DNA of 64,000 bases from Marmoricola sp. Leaf446 (GTDB taxonomy: Bacteria > Actinomycetota > Actinomycetes > Propionibacteriales > Nocardioidaceae), in the NCBI RefSeq assembly GCF_001424755.1, contig NZ_LMRF01000006.1, positions 1 through 64,000 on the forward strand, in the 5' to 3' direction. Every line of letters begins with the position of its first letter. Position 1 is the stretch's first letter. The position numbers and the translations under genes were made by a program. Shown piece after piece: positions 26,526 through 34,721 of this stretch. The notes under the pieces are model-generated. The model was not told the DNA's origin. It did not search any database and was given only the letters and a program-made list of their open reading frames with translations.

Positions 26526-26963
26526 TCAGGCGTGCTCGGGCGGGAACGACCGGGCACGCACCATCGCGCAGGCCTGGTCGAGCGCCGCGGACAGGGTGGC
26601 CGAGTCGGGCACCTCGTCGCGGACGACCTCGCTGCCGAGCTCGAGGTTGCGGGCCAGCCGGTCGAGGGGGAAGTCACGGCGGTCCAGCACGCGTGCCAGC
26701 CACGCCACCTCGTGGTCGAGGTCGACCAGCCCCTCGGCGGCCAGGGCCGTCCAGTTGAGCAGGTGCTGGTTGTCGTGCTGGCACCACGCACGGCCGACCT
26801 CGCCGTAGCGCGCGTCCTCGTCGGGGAAGTCCTCGTAGTAGCGCCCGCACACCCGGCCGGCGAGGTCGACGAGGTCCAGGGCGCGGCCGTCGGGTCCGGG
26901 GGCGTAGCGGGGCGCCGCCATGCCCGACGGCGGCGGCGAGCGACGGTCGGGGCGCTGGGTCAC
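26526..26963 (-). CDS. hypothetical protein
   Basis: 145 aa, not recognised. After a Pro/Arg-rich start, residues from about 28 form a predicted all-helical domain (LVDLAGRVCGRYYEDFPDE, WCQHDNQHLLNWTALAAEG, LDHEVAWLARVLD). WCQHDNQHLLNW, with Cys and two His residues, is the most distinctive part. The GTG start at 26963 lies within the first unit of an 11-bp tandem repeat; an ATG at 26921 (AAPRYAPG) is an alternative that would free the start from the repeat. It is convergent with the large flavoprotein gene (13-base gap). Confidence 0.65.
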   Translation of the reverse strand: MTQRPDRRSPPPSGMAAPRYAPGPDGRALDLVDLAGRVCGRYYEDFPDEDARYGEVGRAWCQHDNQHLLNWTALAAEGLVDLDHEVAWLARVLDRRDFPLDRLARNLELGSEVVRDEVPDSATLSAALDQACAMVRARSFPPEHA

Positions 26964-27015
26964 CGGGACATCACCGGGACATCACCGGGACCTCACCGGG
27001 ACCTCACCGGGACCT
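26961..27015. repeat. 11-bp tandem repeat spanning a stop-start junction
   Basis: Five copies of CACCGGGACMT (two with CAT, three with CCT endings) run from the start codon of the hypothetical gene to the stop codon of the ABM gene. A degenerate sixth copy follows. The repeat fills the whole intergenic space. Confidence 0.92.
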
Positions 27016-27335
27016 CATCGGGCGACGACCTCGTAGGTGTCGTGCAGCTGCTCGAGCCGGTCCAGCCGGATGGCGCGGTGCAGGTCGGGGTCGACCCGGT
27101 CGTGGGAGACGCGGTGGGCCGGGGACCTCATGTAGGCGGTGAAGTGCTCCTTGGTGTCCCACCGGGAGACCATCCAGATCTCCTGGCCGTCCTCGCTGCG
27201 CTTGTCCGAGCGCCACACCTCGAGGTCGACGAAGCCCTCGACCGAGTCGACGAGGCCGGCTCGGTCGCGGAACGCGGCGACGAGCTCCTCGCTGCGGTCC
27301 TCGGGCACCCGGAGCCGGGAGACGGAGACGTACAT
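27015..27335 (-). CDS. ABM-domain protein (antibiotic biosynthesis monooxygenase/heme-oxygenase-like)
   Basis: 106 aa. MYVSVSRLRVPEDRSEEL, then VEGFVDLEVWRSDKRSEDGQEIWMVS-type strands and WDTKEHFTAYMRSPAHR match the ABM fold, in the branch that includes HmoB-like heme-interacting proteins. The ATG at 27335 is preferred over a TTG three codons upstream because a TAGGTT hexamer stands 7 bases before it, consistent with a leaderless transcript. Function is not determined. Confidence 0.75.
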   Translation of the reverse strand: MYVSVSRLRVPEDRSEELVAAFRDRAGLVDSVEGFVDLEVWRSDKRSEDGQEIWMVSRWDTKEHFTAYMRSPAHRVSHDRVDPDLHRAIRLDRLEQLHDTYEVVAR

Positions 27336-27371
27336 GCCGCGCAACCTAGCCGCGTCGCCGCCCGGACCGGG

Positions 27372-29849
27372 TCAGGCGCGCTGCTCGGCCCCGTGTCGCT
27401 GTGCCGCCAGGGCCACCGCCGCCTCACGAGCGGCCGCGGTGTCCTGCTCGGTCAGGGTGCGGTCGGGCGCCCGGAACCGCAGCGCGAAGGCCAGCGACTT
27501 CCGCCCCTCGGGCACGGGCGGACCGGTCCACACGTCGAAGAGCCGCAGGCCCTCCAGCAGCGGCCCCGCCCCCTCGCGCAGCGTGGCGGCCAGCTCGGCG
27601 GCGGGCAGGTCGGCGTCGACGACGAGCGCGACGTCCTCCTTGGCCACCGGGAAGGTGGAGAACTCCGGGGCCCGGGCCGGGACCGCACGGGACAGCAGCG
27701 CGTCGAGGTCGAGCTCGGCGAGGGCCGTGCGGGCAGGGACGCCGAGGTCGCGGCACACCCGGGGGTGCAGCTCGCCCGCGTGGCCCACCGACACCCCGTC
27801 GACCAGCAGCTCGGCACAGCGGCCGGGGTGCCAGGGCGCCAGCGCCGCGCTGCGCACGGTGAGCTCGAGCCCGAGTGCCCTGGCCACCACGCGCGCGGTC
27901 TCGACGGCGTCGGCCCAGATGGCGGTGCGACCCTCGCCCCACCATCCGGACCGGTCGCGCTCGCCGGCCACCGCCAGCGCGAGGTGCAGCGGCTGCTCGG
28001 GCACGGCGGCGTTGAGCGCCTCCCACTCGGCCGCGTCGGGCCGACGGTCGACGCCCAGGATCGGTGCGCCGTCCCCGCGGGGCCGGGTCACCGGGGCGAC
28101 CTCGAACAGTGCCAGGTCGCCAGCGCCGCGACCGACGTTGCGGGCCACGGTGGCCAGCAGCCCCGGGAGCAGCGTCGTGGTCATCAGGGGTTCCTCGGCG
28201 CTGAGCGGGTTGGCCAGCCGCAGCGTCGTACGACGGGGGTCGTCGGTCGCCAGCCCGAGCCGGTCGAGGTCGGCCTCGCCGACGAACGGGAAGGTGAGCA
28301 CCTCGACGTAGCCCTCGCCGGCCATCGTGCGCCCGACCCGACGACGCATCGTCTGCGCGGGGGTGAGCCCGCGGCCCGACGGTGCGGGCGGGAGCACGCT
28401 CGGGACGTGCTCGTAGCCGACGATGCGCGCGACCTCCTCGACCAGGTCGAAGGGGTCGGCGAGGTCGGGGCGCCAGCTCGGCAGCTCCGCGGTCAGCGTG
28501 TCGGGACCTGTCTCGACCCGGCAGCCGACCGCCTCGAGGTGGGCGAGCACGGTGTGCGAGGCGATGTCCATGCCGGTGACGCGGGCGGGCAGGTCCAGCG
28601 GGATCGTGACCGTACGCCGCGCCGGCGGGGCGCCGACCACGGTCACGCCCGGCTCCACGGTGCCGCCGCCCAGCTCGGCCAGCAGCGTGACCACCCGGTC
28701 GGCGGCGGCCTCGCAGACCTCGGGGTCGACGCCGCGCTCGTTGCGGCGCCCGGCCTCGGAGGTGAGCTTGTGCCGACGGCCGGTGCGGAACATCGACGGG
28801 CCGTCCCAGTGGGCCGACTCGACGAGCACGCGGGTGGTGGTCGCGGACATCTCGGTGGTCTGCCCACCCATGACGCCGCCGAGGCCGATGATGCCGCTGT
28901 CGTCGGTGACGACGAGGTCCTCGGGCGAGAGCGCCCGGTCGGTGCCGTCGAGCGTCGTCAGCCGCTCGCCCGCACGGGCGCGACGCACCCCGACGGTGCC
29001 GGTGAGCTTGTCGGCGTCGTAGCCGTGGATCGGCCGGCCGAGCTCGAACATCACGTAGTTGGTGACGTCGACGGCCAGCGAGATCGACCGCTGGCCGACC
29101 AGGGCCAGCCGGCGCGCCATCCAGTCCGGCGTGGGGGCGGTGGGGTCGAAGCCGGAGACGGTGCGGGCCACGAAGACCGGGCAGCCCTCGGGGTCCTCGA
29201 TGGCCACGGCAGGACCGGCGCCGTCGGCCGGCGGCACGTCGCGCTCGGCGGGGTCGTGGAAGGCGACGCCGAGGCCGAGCGCCGCCTCGCGGGCGACGCC
29301 GCGCAGCGACAGCGCGTAGGCGCGGTCGGGGTTGACCTCGAGCTCGAGCACCTCGTCGCGCAGGTCGAGCAGCTCCAGCACGTCGTCGCCGGGCTGCCCC
29401 GCGTCGGCGGGCAGCACCAGGATGCCGTCGTGGTCGTCGCCCAGGCCGAGCTCCCGGGTGGAGCAGATCATCCCGGCCGAGACGTGGCCGTAGGTCTTGC
29501 GGGCCGCGATCTCGAACCCGCCGGGCAGCACGCCGCCCGGCAGCACGACGACCACGAGGTCACCGACGCCGAAGTTGTGGGCGCCGCACACGATGCCCTG
29601 CGGCTCGCCGGTGCCGTTGGCGTCACCCACGTCGACGGTGCACCAGTTGATGGTCTTGCCGTTCTTCTGCGGCTCGGGCTCCATCGTCAGCACGCGGCCG
29701 ACCACGAGCGGGCCGGTGAGGTCGTGGCCGGGACGCTCGATCGCCTCGAGCTTGAGCCCGAGCGCGGTCAGCCGGGCCGCCAGGTCGTCGGCGGTGACGT
29801 CGTCCGGCAGGGCGGCGTACTCGCGGATCCAGGACAGGGGGGCCTTCAT
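27372..29849 (-). CDS. pheT: phenylalanyl-tRNA synthetase beta subunit
   Basis: 825 aa. Beta chain of the alpha2-beta2 enzyme. It has an N-terminal OB-fold tRNA-binding domain (about 40-155), B3/4 editing domain (about 200-365, containing DDSGIIGLGGVMGG), B5 domain (about 400-470), the catalytic-like core and a C-terminal anticodon-binding FDX-ACB domain (about 730-825, FSTFPVAKEDVALVVD). The ATG directly follows the pheS TAG with no gap, so the subunits are translationally coupled. Confidence 0.96.
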   Translation of the reverse strand: MKAPLSWIREYAALPDDVTADDLAARLTALGLKLEAIERPGHDLTGPLVVGRVLTMEPEPQKNGKTINWCTVDVGDANGTGEPQGIVCGAHNFGVGDLVVVVLPGGVLPGGFEIAARKTYGHVSAGMICSTRELGLGDDHDGILVLPADAGQPGDDVLELLDLRDEVLELEVNPDRAYALSLRGVAREAALGLGVAFHDPAERDVPPADGAGPAVAIEDPEGCPVFVARTVSGFDPTAPTPDWMARRLALVGQRSISLAVDVTNYVMFELGRPIHGYDADKLTGTVGVRRARAGERLTTLDGTDRALSPEDLVVTDDSGIIGLGGVMGGQTTEMSATTTRVLVESAHWDGPSMFRTGRRHKLTSEAGRRNERGVDPEVCEAAADRVVTLLAELGGGTVEPGVTVVGAPPARRTVTIPLDLPARVTGMDIASHTVLAHLEAVGCRVETGPDTLTAELPSWRPDLADPFDLVEEVARIVGYEHVPSVLPPAPSGRGLTPAQTMRRRVGRTMAGEGYVEVLTFPFVGEADLDRLGLATDDPRRTTLRLANPLSAEEPLMTTTLLPGLLATVARNVGRGAGDLALFEVAPVTRPRGDGAPILGVDRRPDAAEWEALNAAVPEQPLHLALAVAGERDRSGWWGEGRTAIWADAVETARVVARALGLELTVRSAALAPWHPGRCAELLVDGVSVGHAGELHPRVCRDLGVPARTALAELDLDALLSRAVPARAPEFSTFPVAKEDVALVVDADLPAAELAATLREGAGPLLEGLRLFDVWTGPPVPEGRKSLAFALRFRAPDRTLTEQDTAAAREAAVALAAQRHGAEQRA

Positions 29850-30953
29850 CTACAGGTCACTTCCGAACGCGGTGGAGAAGCGGACGTCGCCCTCGAACAT
29901 GTCGCGCATGTCCGAGACGCCGTGGCGGAACATCAGCATCCGGTCGATGCCGAAGCCGAACGCGAAGCCGGTGTAGCGGTCGGGGTCGACGCCGCAGGCG
30001 ACCAGCACCCGGGGGTTGACCACGCCGCAGCCGCCGAGCTCGATCCAGCCCTCGCCCTTGCAGGTGCGGCAGTCCTCGATCGCCGGGGCGAGCCCGCGGC
30101 AGACGAAGCAGACCATGTCCATCTCGGCCGAGGGCTCGGTGAAGGGGAAGTACGACGGCCGGAACCGCGTCCGGATGCCCTCGCCGAAGAGCACGCCGAG
30201 CATGTGGTCCAGCGAGCCGCGCAGGTGGGCCATGGTGATCCCGGAGTCGATGACGAGGCCCTCCACCTGGTGGAACATCGGGCTGTGCGTCGCGTCGTAC
30301 TCGTCGGTGCGGAACACCCGGCCGGGCGAGACGACGTAGATCGGGGGCGTGCGCGTCAGCATCGCGCGTGCCTGCACCGGGCTGGTCTGGGTGCGCAGCA
30401 CGAGGTGGTGCTCGGCCGGCTCGGTCCAGAAGGTGTCCTGCATGGTCCGCGCCGGGTGGTCGGGCCCCAGGTTGAGGGCGTCGAAGTTGAGCCACTCGGC
30501 CTCGACCAGCGGCCCCTCGGCCACCTCCCAGCCCATCGCGACGAAGACGTCGGCGATGCGCTCGGACAGCATCGTGATCGGGTGGCGGGCGCCGGTCGGG
30601 CGTCGGTCCCACGGCAACGTGACGTCCACGGTCTCCTCGGCCAGCATCCGGGCCTCGGCCTCGACCTCGAGCTCGGCCTGCCGGGCGGCGAGCGCCTGGG
30701 TGACGGCGCCGCGGGCCTGGCCGACGCGGCGGCCGGCGTCCTTGCGGGCCTGCGGCGGCAGCGCGCCGATCTCGCGGTTGGCCAGGGCCAGCGGCGAGCG
30801 GTCGCCCGCGTGCTCGGTGCGGACCCGCTTGAGGTCGGCCAGGTCGGTGGCGCCCTGCACCGCCTCGAGGGCGGCGACGCGCATCGCCTCGACGTGCTCC
30901 TCGTCGAGGGGGGTCACCTGCACCGGGTCGTACTCGGAGTTGGGGCCGGACAT
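29850..30953 (-). CDS. pheS: phenylalanyl-tRNA synthetase alpha subunit
   Basis: 367 aa class II synthetase catalytic subunit. An N-terminal coiled coil (about 20-100) is followed by motif 2 FRTDEYDATHSPMFHQVEG (about 218-236) and motif 3 GFGIDRMLM near the C-terminus. A TAGACT -10-like hexamer (31005-31010, minus strand) inside the end of the upstream kinase gene would give a leader of about 45 bases. No T-box or Phe-rich leader peptide is apparent. Upstream neighbour is an orphan sensor kinase. Confidence 0.96.
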   Translation of the reverse strand: MSGPNSEYDPVQVTPLDEEHVEAMRVAALEAVQGATDLADLKRVRTEHAGDRSPLALANREIGALPPQARKDAGRRVGQARGAVTQALAARQAELEVEAEARMLAEETVDVTLPWDRRPTGARHPITMLSERIADVFVAMGWEVAEGPLVEAEWLNFDALNLGPDHPARTMQDTFWTEPAEHHLVLRTQTSPVQARAMLTRTPPIYVVSPGRVFRTDEYDATHSPMFHQVEGLVIDSGITMAHLRGSLDHMLGVLFGEGIRTRFRPSYFPFTEPSAEMDMVCFVCRGLAPAIEDCRTCKGEGWIELGGCGVVNPRVLVACGVDPDRYTGFAFGFGIDRMLMFRHGVSDMRDMFEGDVRFSTAFGSDL

Positions 30954-31018
30954 GGGTGCCTTTCGTCGAGCGCGCGCCGGGACGGGCGCGCAGGTGCGCG
31001 GGCCAGTCTAGGTGCGGC

Positions 31019-32044
31019 TCAGCGGCGGTCGGTGGAGGGCCAGCGGACGTCGACGCGGGCACCGCCGGCGGCGCTGTCGCCGATCTCGACCTCGCCGCCG
31101 TGGACCCGCACCAGGCCGCCGACGATGTACATCCCCAGGCCGGTGCCGCCGCGGACGCCGTGCTTCCAGAACTTGGTGAACACGCGCGACCGGATGGCCT
31201 CCTCGATCCCCTCGCCGTCGTCCTCCACGCGCAGCAGCACCCCGGCGAACGGCGTCGCCAGCGGCTCGACGCTGACGCGCACCGTGCCCTCGCCGTGCCG
31301 CACGCCGTTGTCGACGAGGTTGGTCAGCACCTGGGTGAGCTTGTCGGGGTCGGCGAAGACGGGCGGCAGCTCCGCGGCGTACGACGCCACGACCGTGCGG
31401 TGGGTGCCCTGCGCCGCCGAGCGCACGCACCGGTCCACCGCGGCGCGCACGTCGACCTCGCGGGGGTAGAGCGGCAGCCGGCCGGTGTCGATGCGGGCCA
31501 CGTCGAGGAGCTCGGTGATCAGCCGGGAGAGCCGCTCGGCGTCCGCGTGCACGGTGGTGAGCATCAGCCGCTTCTGGTCGTCGTTGAGCCGGTCCCACTT
31601 GTCCAGCAGCGTGGTGACGAAGCCCTTGACGCCCGTCAGCGGCGAGCGCAGCTCGTGGGCGACCGTGGCGACGAGGTCGGAGCGGTCGCGGTCGAGCCGG
31701 GCCCGGCCACGTCCCGAGCGGACCACCAGCGCCACGTGCTCCACGGGCCCGAACCTCACCGGGCGGGTCATCCTGCCGGTGACGAGCACCTCGGTGCCGT
31801 CGCGGGTCAGCCAGCTCTGCTCGGTCAGGCCCACCCGGCTGCCGAGGCCGGCGTACGGCGTGGTGCTCGTCCACCAGTCGACGCTGTCCTGGTCCTGGAG
31901 CGCCATCACCTCGCGCAGGTGCAGGCCCACGACCGCGGTGGGGCCGAGCAGCTTCCGGGCCGCCGCGTTGACGACCGTGACCGTGCCGGTCGCGTCGGCG
32001 ACGACCACCCCGTCAGGGAGAAGGTCGAGCAGCGCGTCGGGCAC
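31019..32044 (-). CDS. soluble PAS-domain sensor histidine kinase (orphan)
   Basis: 341 aa. A PAS domain (about 5-110; GVVVADATGTVTVVNAAARKLLG) is followed by HisKA with the phospho-acceptor His in VAHELRSPLTGVKGF (about 128) and a HATPase domain with N box VLTNLVDNGVRHG and G box GTGLGMYIVGGL. No transmembrane segments, so it senses something in the cytosol. No response regulator is adjacent in an obvious operon. TAGGGT lies 7 bases before the GTG start and overlaps the stop of the DUF4173 gene, suggesting its own leaderless promoter. Confidence 0.87.
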   Translation of the reverse strand: MPDALLDLLPDGVVVADATGTVTVVNAAARKLLGPTAVVGLHLREVMALQDQDSVDWWTSTTPYAGLGSRVGLTEQSWLTRDGTEVLVTGRMTRPVRFGPVEHVALVVRSGRGRARLDRDRSDLVATVAHELRSPLTGVKGFVTTLLDKWDRLNDDQKRLMLTTVHADAERLSRLITELLDVARIDTGRLPLYPREVDVRAAVDRCVRSAAQGTHRTVVASYAAELPPVFADPDKLTQVLTNLVDNGVRHGEGTVRVSVEPLATPFAGVLLRVEDDGEGIEEAIRSRVFTKFWKHGVRGGTGLGMYIVGGLVRVHGGEVEIGDSAAGGARVDVRWPSTDRR

Positions 32045-32054
32045 GCCTGCGACC

Positions 32055-33641
32055 CTAGGGGATCGAGGCGCCCACCACCGGGCACGCGCCCACCCCGCGG
32101 CTGTCGAGCTCGAGCCGGGCGGTGTCGGCCCGGGCGCGGCCGAGGTTCCAGGCCGACCAGACGGCCTCGTCGGCGGCGTCGTCGTCCCAGCGTGCGCCGA
32201 CCGACGCGTCGCAGCGCAGCAGCTCGGGCCGCCGGTCGAGCAGCACCGGCACGGCGTCGTCGCTCAGGCCCAGCAGGTAGCGGTCGTCGACCTTGCCGGT
32301 CGCCTCGAGCCGGTCGAGGTTGGTCCGCGCCACCACCGCGTCGGGGTCGGCCACGGCCAGCCCGAGCAGCAGCACGGCGCCGGTGAGCACCGCGGCCCGG
32401 GGCAACCACGCGCCCCGCAGCCGCAGCCCGGCGACCAGCACGCCGAGGACGACCAGGCCCAGCCACACCTCGAACATCACGACGACCAGCCGCAGCCGGG
32501 TCAGGCCGTAGGCGTCGGTGTAGAGCGACATCCGCTGCAGCGCGCTGGCCACCACGACCAGGGTGAGCACGCACAGCGCGCCGGTCGAGGCCCGCAGCCA
32601 GGTCCGGTCGGCGCGCGCGAGCAGCGGCGCCTTGCGGGCGGCGAGCGCCACCACCACGAGGGTCAGCGCGGTGGCCACGGTGAGCTGGGCGAAGCCCTGG
32701 TGGACGTACTCCGCGTAGGTCAGGCCGGTGGTGCGCTGCACGAAGTCGTGGCCGCCGAGGACGGCCGCGGCCTGGGCGGCCAGGAAGGCGACGAAGACGG
32801 CGTCGACCAGCAGCACCGGCGCCAGCCACTCCCAGCGCCGCGCCACGGGCCGACGGTGGAACGGGCCGACGGGCTCGACGCGCGGCGGGTTCAGGCCGAG
32901 GTACGCCGCGGCGAGCACGATGCCGGCGACGGCCACGCCGGTGAAGATGCGCAGCACCAGCGTGCTCCCCAGGTCGGGCACCACCGCGTCGAACCACGAC
33001 GAGAACACCGCGTCGGCGCTCGCGAACAGCAGCCCGAAGACCAGCACGCCCGCGAGCGAGAGCACCGCGGTGCGGGCCAGCGCCAGCCCCTGGCCCTCCC
33101 CGGAGAGCGTCCTCACGCACCGGCCCAACCACGGCAGCCCGCGCAGCCCGGCGAGCGGCCAGGCCACCACGCCGAGCAGCAGGCCCCGCACGGTGCGGGC
33201 CTCGACGCAGGCGGCCGTCACCAGCACCACCGAGACCAGCAGCCCCAGCGTGCCGACCCACAGCGCGTCCCGGACCACCAGCACGAGCGCGAAGCCGACG
33301 CAGAGCAGCACGCAGCCCCACCGGAAGGCGTCGCGGCCGGGCGGCGACACCCGGAGCACGAGCACGCCGGAGGCGAGCAGCACCAGCGTGGCGCCGATCC
33401 CGACCGCGGCGAACGGCATCGCGACCGCGGCGAGCACCCCGACCCCGAGCCCGGCGAGGAGGACGCCGGCGCGGCCCGGGACGCCGCGGTCGCGCCACAG
33501 CTCGCCGAACACCTCGTCGGCGACCGAGCCGCCGCCCGGTGCGCCCGGTGCGCCGGGTGCGCCCGGGACCGGGATCGGGGCGCGCGCGCCGGCGGGGTGC
33601 GGCACGGGCGGGGTGGGGGCCGACGGGGTGGGTGCGGGCAT
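32055..33641 (-). CDS. DUF4173 membrane protein (alternative internal start within the kinase frame)
   Basis: 528 aa if translated from the ATG at 33641. The first 40 residues are Pro/Ala/Gly-rich (GAPGAPGAPGGG), typical of a separate protein's disordered N-terminus. Then follow about ten hydrophobic segments and a polar C-terminal domain of about 100 residues ending GACPVVGASIP (TNLDRLEATGKVDDRYLLGL is characteristic of the family). Function is unknown; similar membrane proteins occur next to two-component genes in other Actinobacteria. It shares the kinase frame, so this entry records the second plausible product rather than an additional locus. Confidence 0.5.
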   Translation of the reverse strand: MPAPTPSAPTPPVPHPAGARAPIPVPGAPGAPGAPGGGSVADEVFGELWRDRGVPGRAGVLLAGLGVGVLAAVAMPFAAVGIGATLVLLASGVLVLRVSPPGRDAFRWGCVLLCVGFALVLVVRDALWVGTLGLLVSVVLVTAACVEARTVRGLLLGVVAWPLAGLRGLPWLGRCVRTLSGEGQGLALARTAVLSLAGVLVFGLLFASADAVFSSWFDAVVPDLGSTLVLRIFTGVAVAGIVLAAAYLGLNPPRVEPVGPFHRRPVARRWEWLAPVLLVDAVFVAFLAAQAAAVLGGHDFVQRTTGLTYAEYVHQGFAQLTVATALTLVVVALAARKAPLLARADRTWLRASTGALCVLTLVVVASALQRMSLYTDAYGLTRLRLVVVMFEVWLGLVVLGVLVAGLRLRGAWLPRAAVLTGAVLLLGLAVADPDAVVARTNLDRLEATGKVDDRYLLGLSDDAVPVLLDRRPELLRCDASVGARWDDDAADEAVWSAWNLGRARADTARLELDSRGVGACPVVGASIP

Positions 33642-34721
33642 GACGGGCGTCCTCTCGAGGGGGCGGTGGGGCAGGCGTGGCGCGGTGGGCAGGTCGACGC
33701 GGAAGCGGGCGCCGGTCGGGCCGGTCGGGCCGGTCGGTCCGGCCGGGCCGGTCGGTCCGGCCGGGCTGGCGGGGACGGCGGGGTCGACGACGGCGATCCG
33801 GCCGCCGTGGAGGTCGGTGACCCAGCGGGCAATGGCGAGCCCGAGCCCGGTGCCGCCGGTGTCGTCGCCCGCGACGGTGCCGAAGCGCTCGAAGACCCGG
33901 TCGCGGTCGTGCGCGGCGATGCCGGGTCCTTGGTCGGACACCTCGAGCCGGGTGCCGCCCGGCCGTGCCGTCGCGTGCACCCGCACCTCTCCCCCGGCCG
34001 GCGAGTGCCGGGCGGCGTTGTCGAGCAGGTTGGTCAGCAGCTGGTGCAGCCGGCGCGGGTCCACGTCGGCGGTGAGGTCGGGGGGCTCGACGACCACGTC
34101 GAACCGGACGCCGCGGGAGGCCGCCAGGGAGGCCGTGCCCGCGCCGGCGACCGCCTCGTCGAGCAGGGTCCGCCACGGCAGCGTCTCGCGGCGCAGCGGG
34201 GCGACGCCGCCGTCGACCCGCGAGAGGTCGAGCAGGTCGGTGACGAGGTCGGAGAGCCGCTCGGCCTGCCGCAGCGCGCTCCGCACCGTGGCGGGGTCGG
34301 GCTCGACGACCCCGTCGGCGAGGTTCTCCAGCACCGCGACCAGCGCCGTCAGCGGGGTGCGCAGCTCGTGGGACACGCTGGCGACCAGGTCGCGGCGCTG
34401 GCGGTCCAGGGTGGCGAGGTCGCCGGCCATCGCGTCGAAGGCGCGGGCCAGCCGACCGACCTCGTCGGTGGCCGTGGACCCGACCCGGGTGGTGTAGTCG
34501 CCGGCGGCCATCCGGCCGGCGGCCTCGGTCATCGTCCGCAGCGGCGAGGTCATCCCGGCGGCCAGCAGCTGGCTGACGCCGAGCGCGAGCGCCACGGTCA
34601 CCGGGATCGAGAGCCAGGCCGGCACCGAGCCCGCCCCCAGGGTGGCCAGCACGGCCGCCACCAGGACGCTGCCGACGACGACCAGGCCGAGCTTGAGCTT
34701 GATCGAGCCCCCGCGGGTCAC
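32055..34721 (-). CDS. sensor histidine kinase in continuous frame with a DUF4173 membrane protein
   Basis: One open frame of 888 codons. Residues 1-50 hold two membrane helices, followed by a HAMP domain (TSPLRTMTEAAGRMAAGDYT), HisKA (SVSHELRTPLTALV, about 110), and HATPase with LLTNLLDNAARHSP and GTGLGLAIARWV (about 290). A Gly-Pro-Thr repeat loop then precedes the last strand, ARFRVDLP (about 338-345). Without any stop it runs into a DUF4173-type protein with ten or so helices. The GTG start overlaps the stop of the response-regulator gene by 4 bases. Either this is a true fusion or the downstream protein also initiates internally at the ATG 33641, which has GAGAGG 9 bases upstream. Confidence 0.75.
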   Translation of the reverse strand: MTRGGSIKLKLGLVVVGSVLVAAVLATLGAGSVPAWLSIPVTVALALGVSQLLAAGMTSPLRTMTEAAGRMAAGDYTTRVGSTATDEVGRLARAFDAMAGDLATLDRQRRDLVASVSHELRTPLTALVAVLENLADGVVEPDPATVRSALRQAERLSDLVTDLLDLSRVDGGVAPLRRETLPWRTLLDEAVAGAGTASLAASRGVRFDVVVEPPDLTADVDPRRLHQLLTNLLDNAARHSPAGGEVRVHATARPGGTRLEVSDQGPGIAAHDRDRVFERFGTVAGDDTGGTGLGLAIARWVTDLHGGRIAVVDPAVPASPAGPTGPAGPTGPTGPTGARFRVDLPTAPRLPHRPLERTPVMPAPTPSAPTPPVPHPAGARAPIPVPGAPGAPGAPGGGSVADEVFGELWRDRGVPGRAGVLLAGLGVGVLAAVAMPFAAVGIGATLVLLASGVLVLRVSPPGRDAFRWGCVLLCVGFALVLVVRDALWVGTLGLLVSVVLVTAACVEARTVRGLLLGVVAWPLAGLRGLPWLGRCVRTLSGEGQGLALARTAVLSLAGVLVFGLLFASADAVFSSWFDAVVPDLGSTLVLRIFTGVAVAGIVLAAAYLGLNPPRVEPVGPFHRRPVARRWEWLAPVLLVDAVFVAFLAAQAAAVLGGHDFVQRTTGLTYAEYVHQGFAQLTVATALTLVVVALAARKAPLLARADRTWLRASTGALCVLTLVVVASALQRMSLYTDAYGLTRLRLVVVMFEVWLGLVVLGVLVAGLRLRGAWLPRAAVLTGAVLLLGLAVADPDAVVARTNLDRLEATGKVDDRYLLGLSDDAVPVLLDRRPELLRCDASVGARWDDDAADEAVWSAWNLGRARADTARLELDSRGVGACPVVGASIP
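33711..33770. repeat. GPT/GPA-coding 9-bp minisatellite inside the kinase ATPase domain
   Basis: Imperfect 9-bp units of the type GGTCGGGCC, repeated about six times, encode a collagen-like run (GPTGPAGPTGPTGPTG) between the G2 box and the final strand of the HATPase domain. A second short run encodes GAPGAPGAPG at 33534-33566. Confidence 0.8.

Noticed and set aside
26961-27015. Short direct repeats that could suggest a CRISPR array
   Set aside because: Units are 11 bp and directly adjacent with no spacers; there are no cas genes. The same applies to 9275-9319.
30954-31018. Possible T-box or leader-peptide attenuator before pheS; also looked for before tyrS
   Set aside because: The gaps are short, lack the T-box sequence and contain no run of Phe or Tyr codons in a small ORF.
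26532-31469. A plus-strand open frame of more than 1600 codons opposite pheS, pheT and the PAS kinase
   Set aside because: It is the complement of recognised synthetase and kinase genes and shows no protein family of its own.
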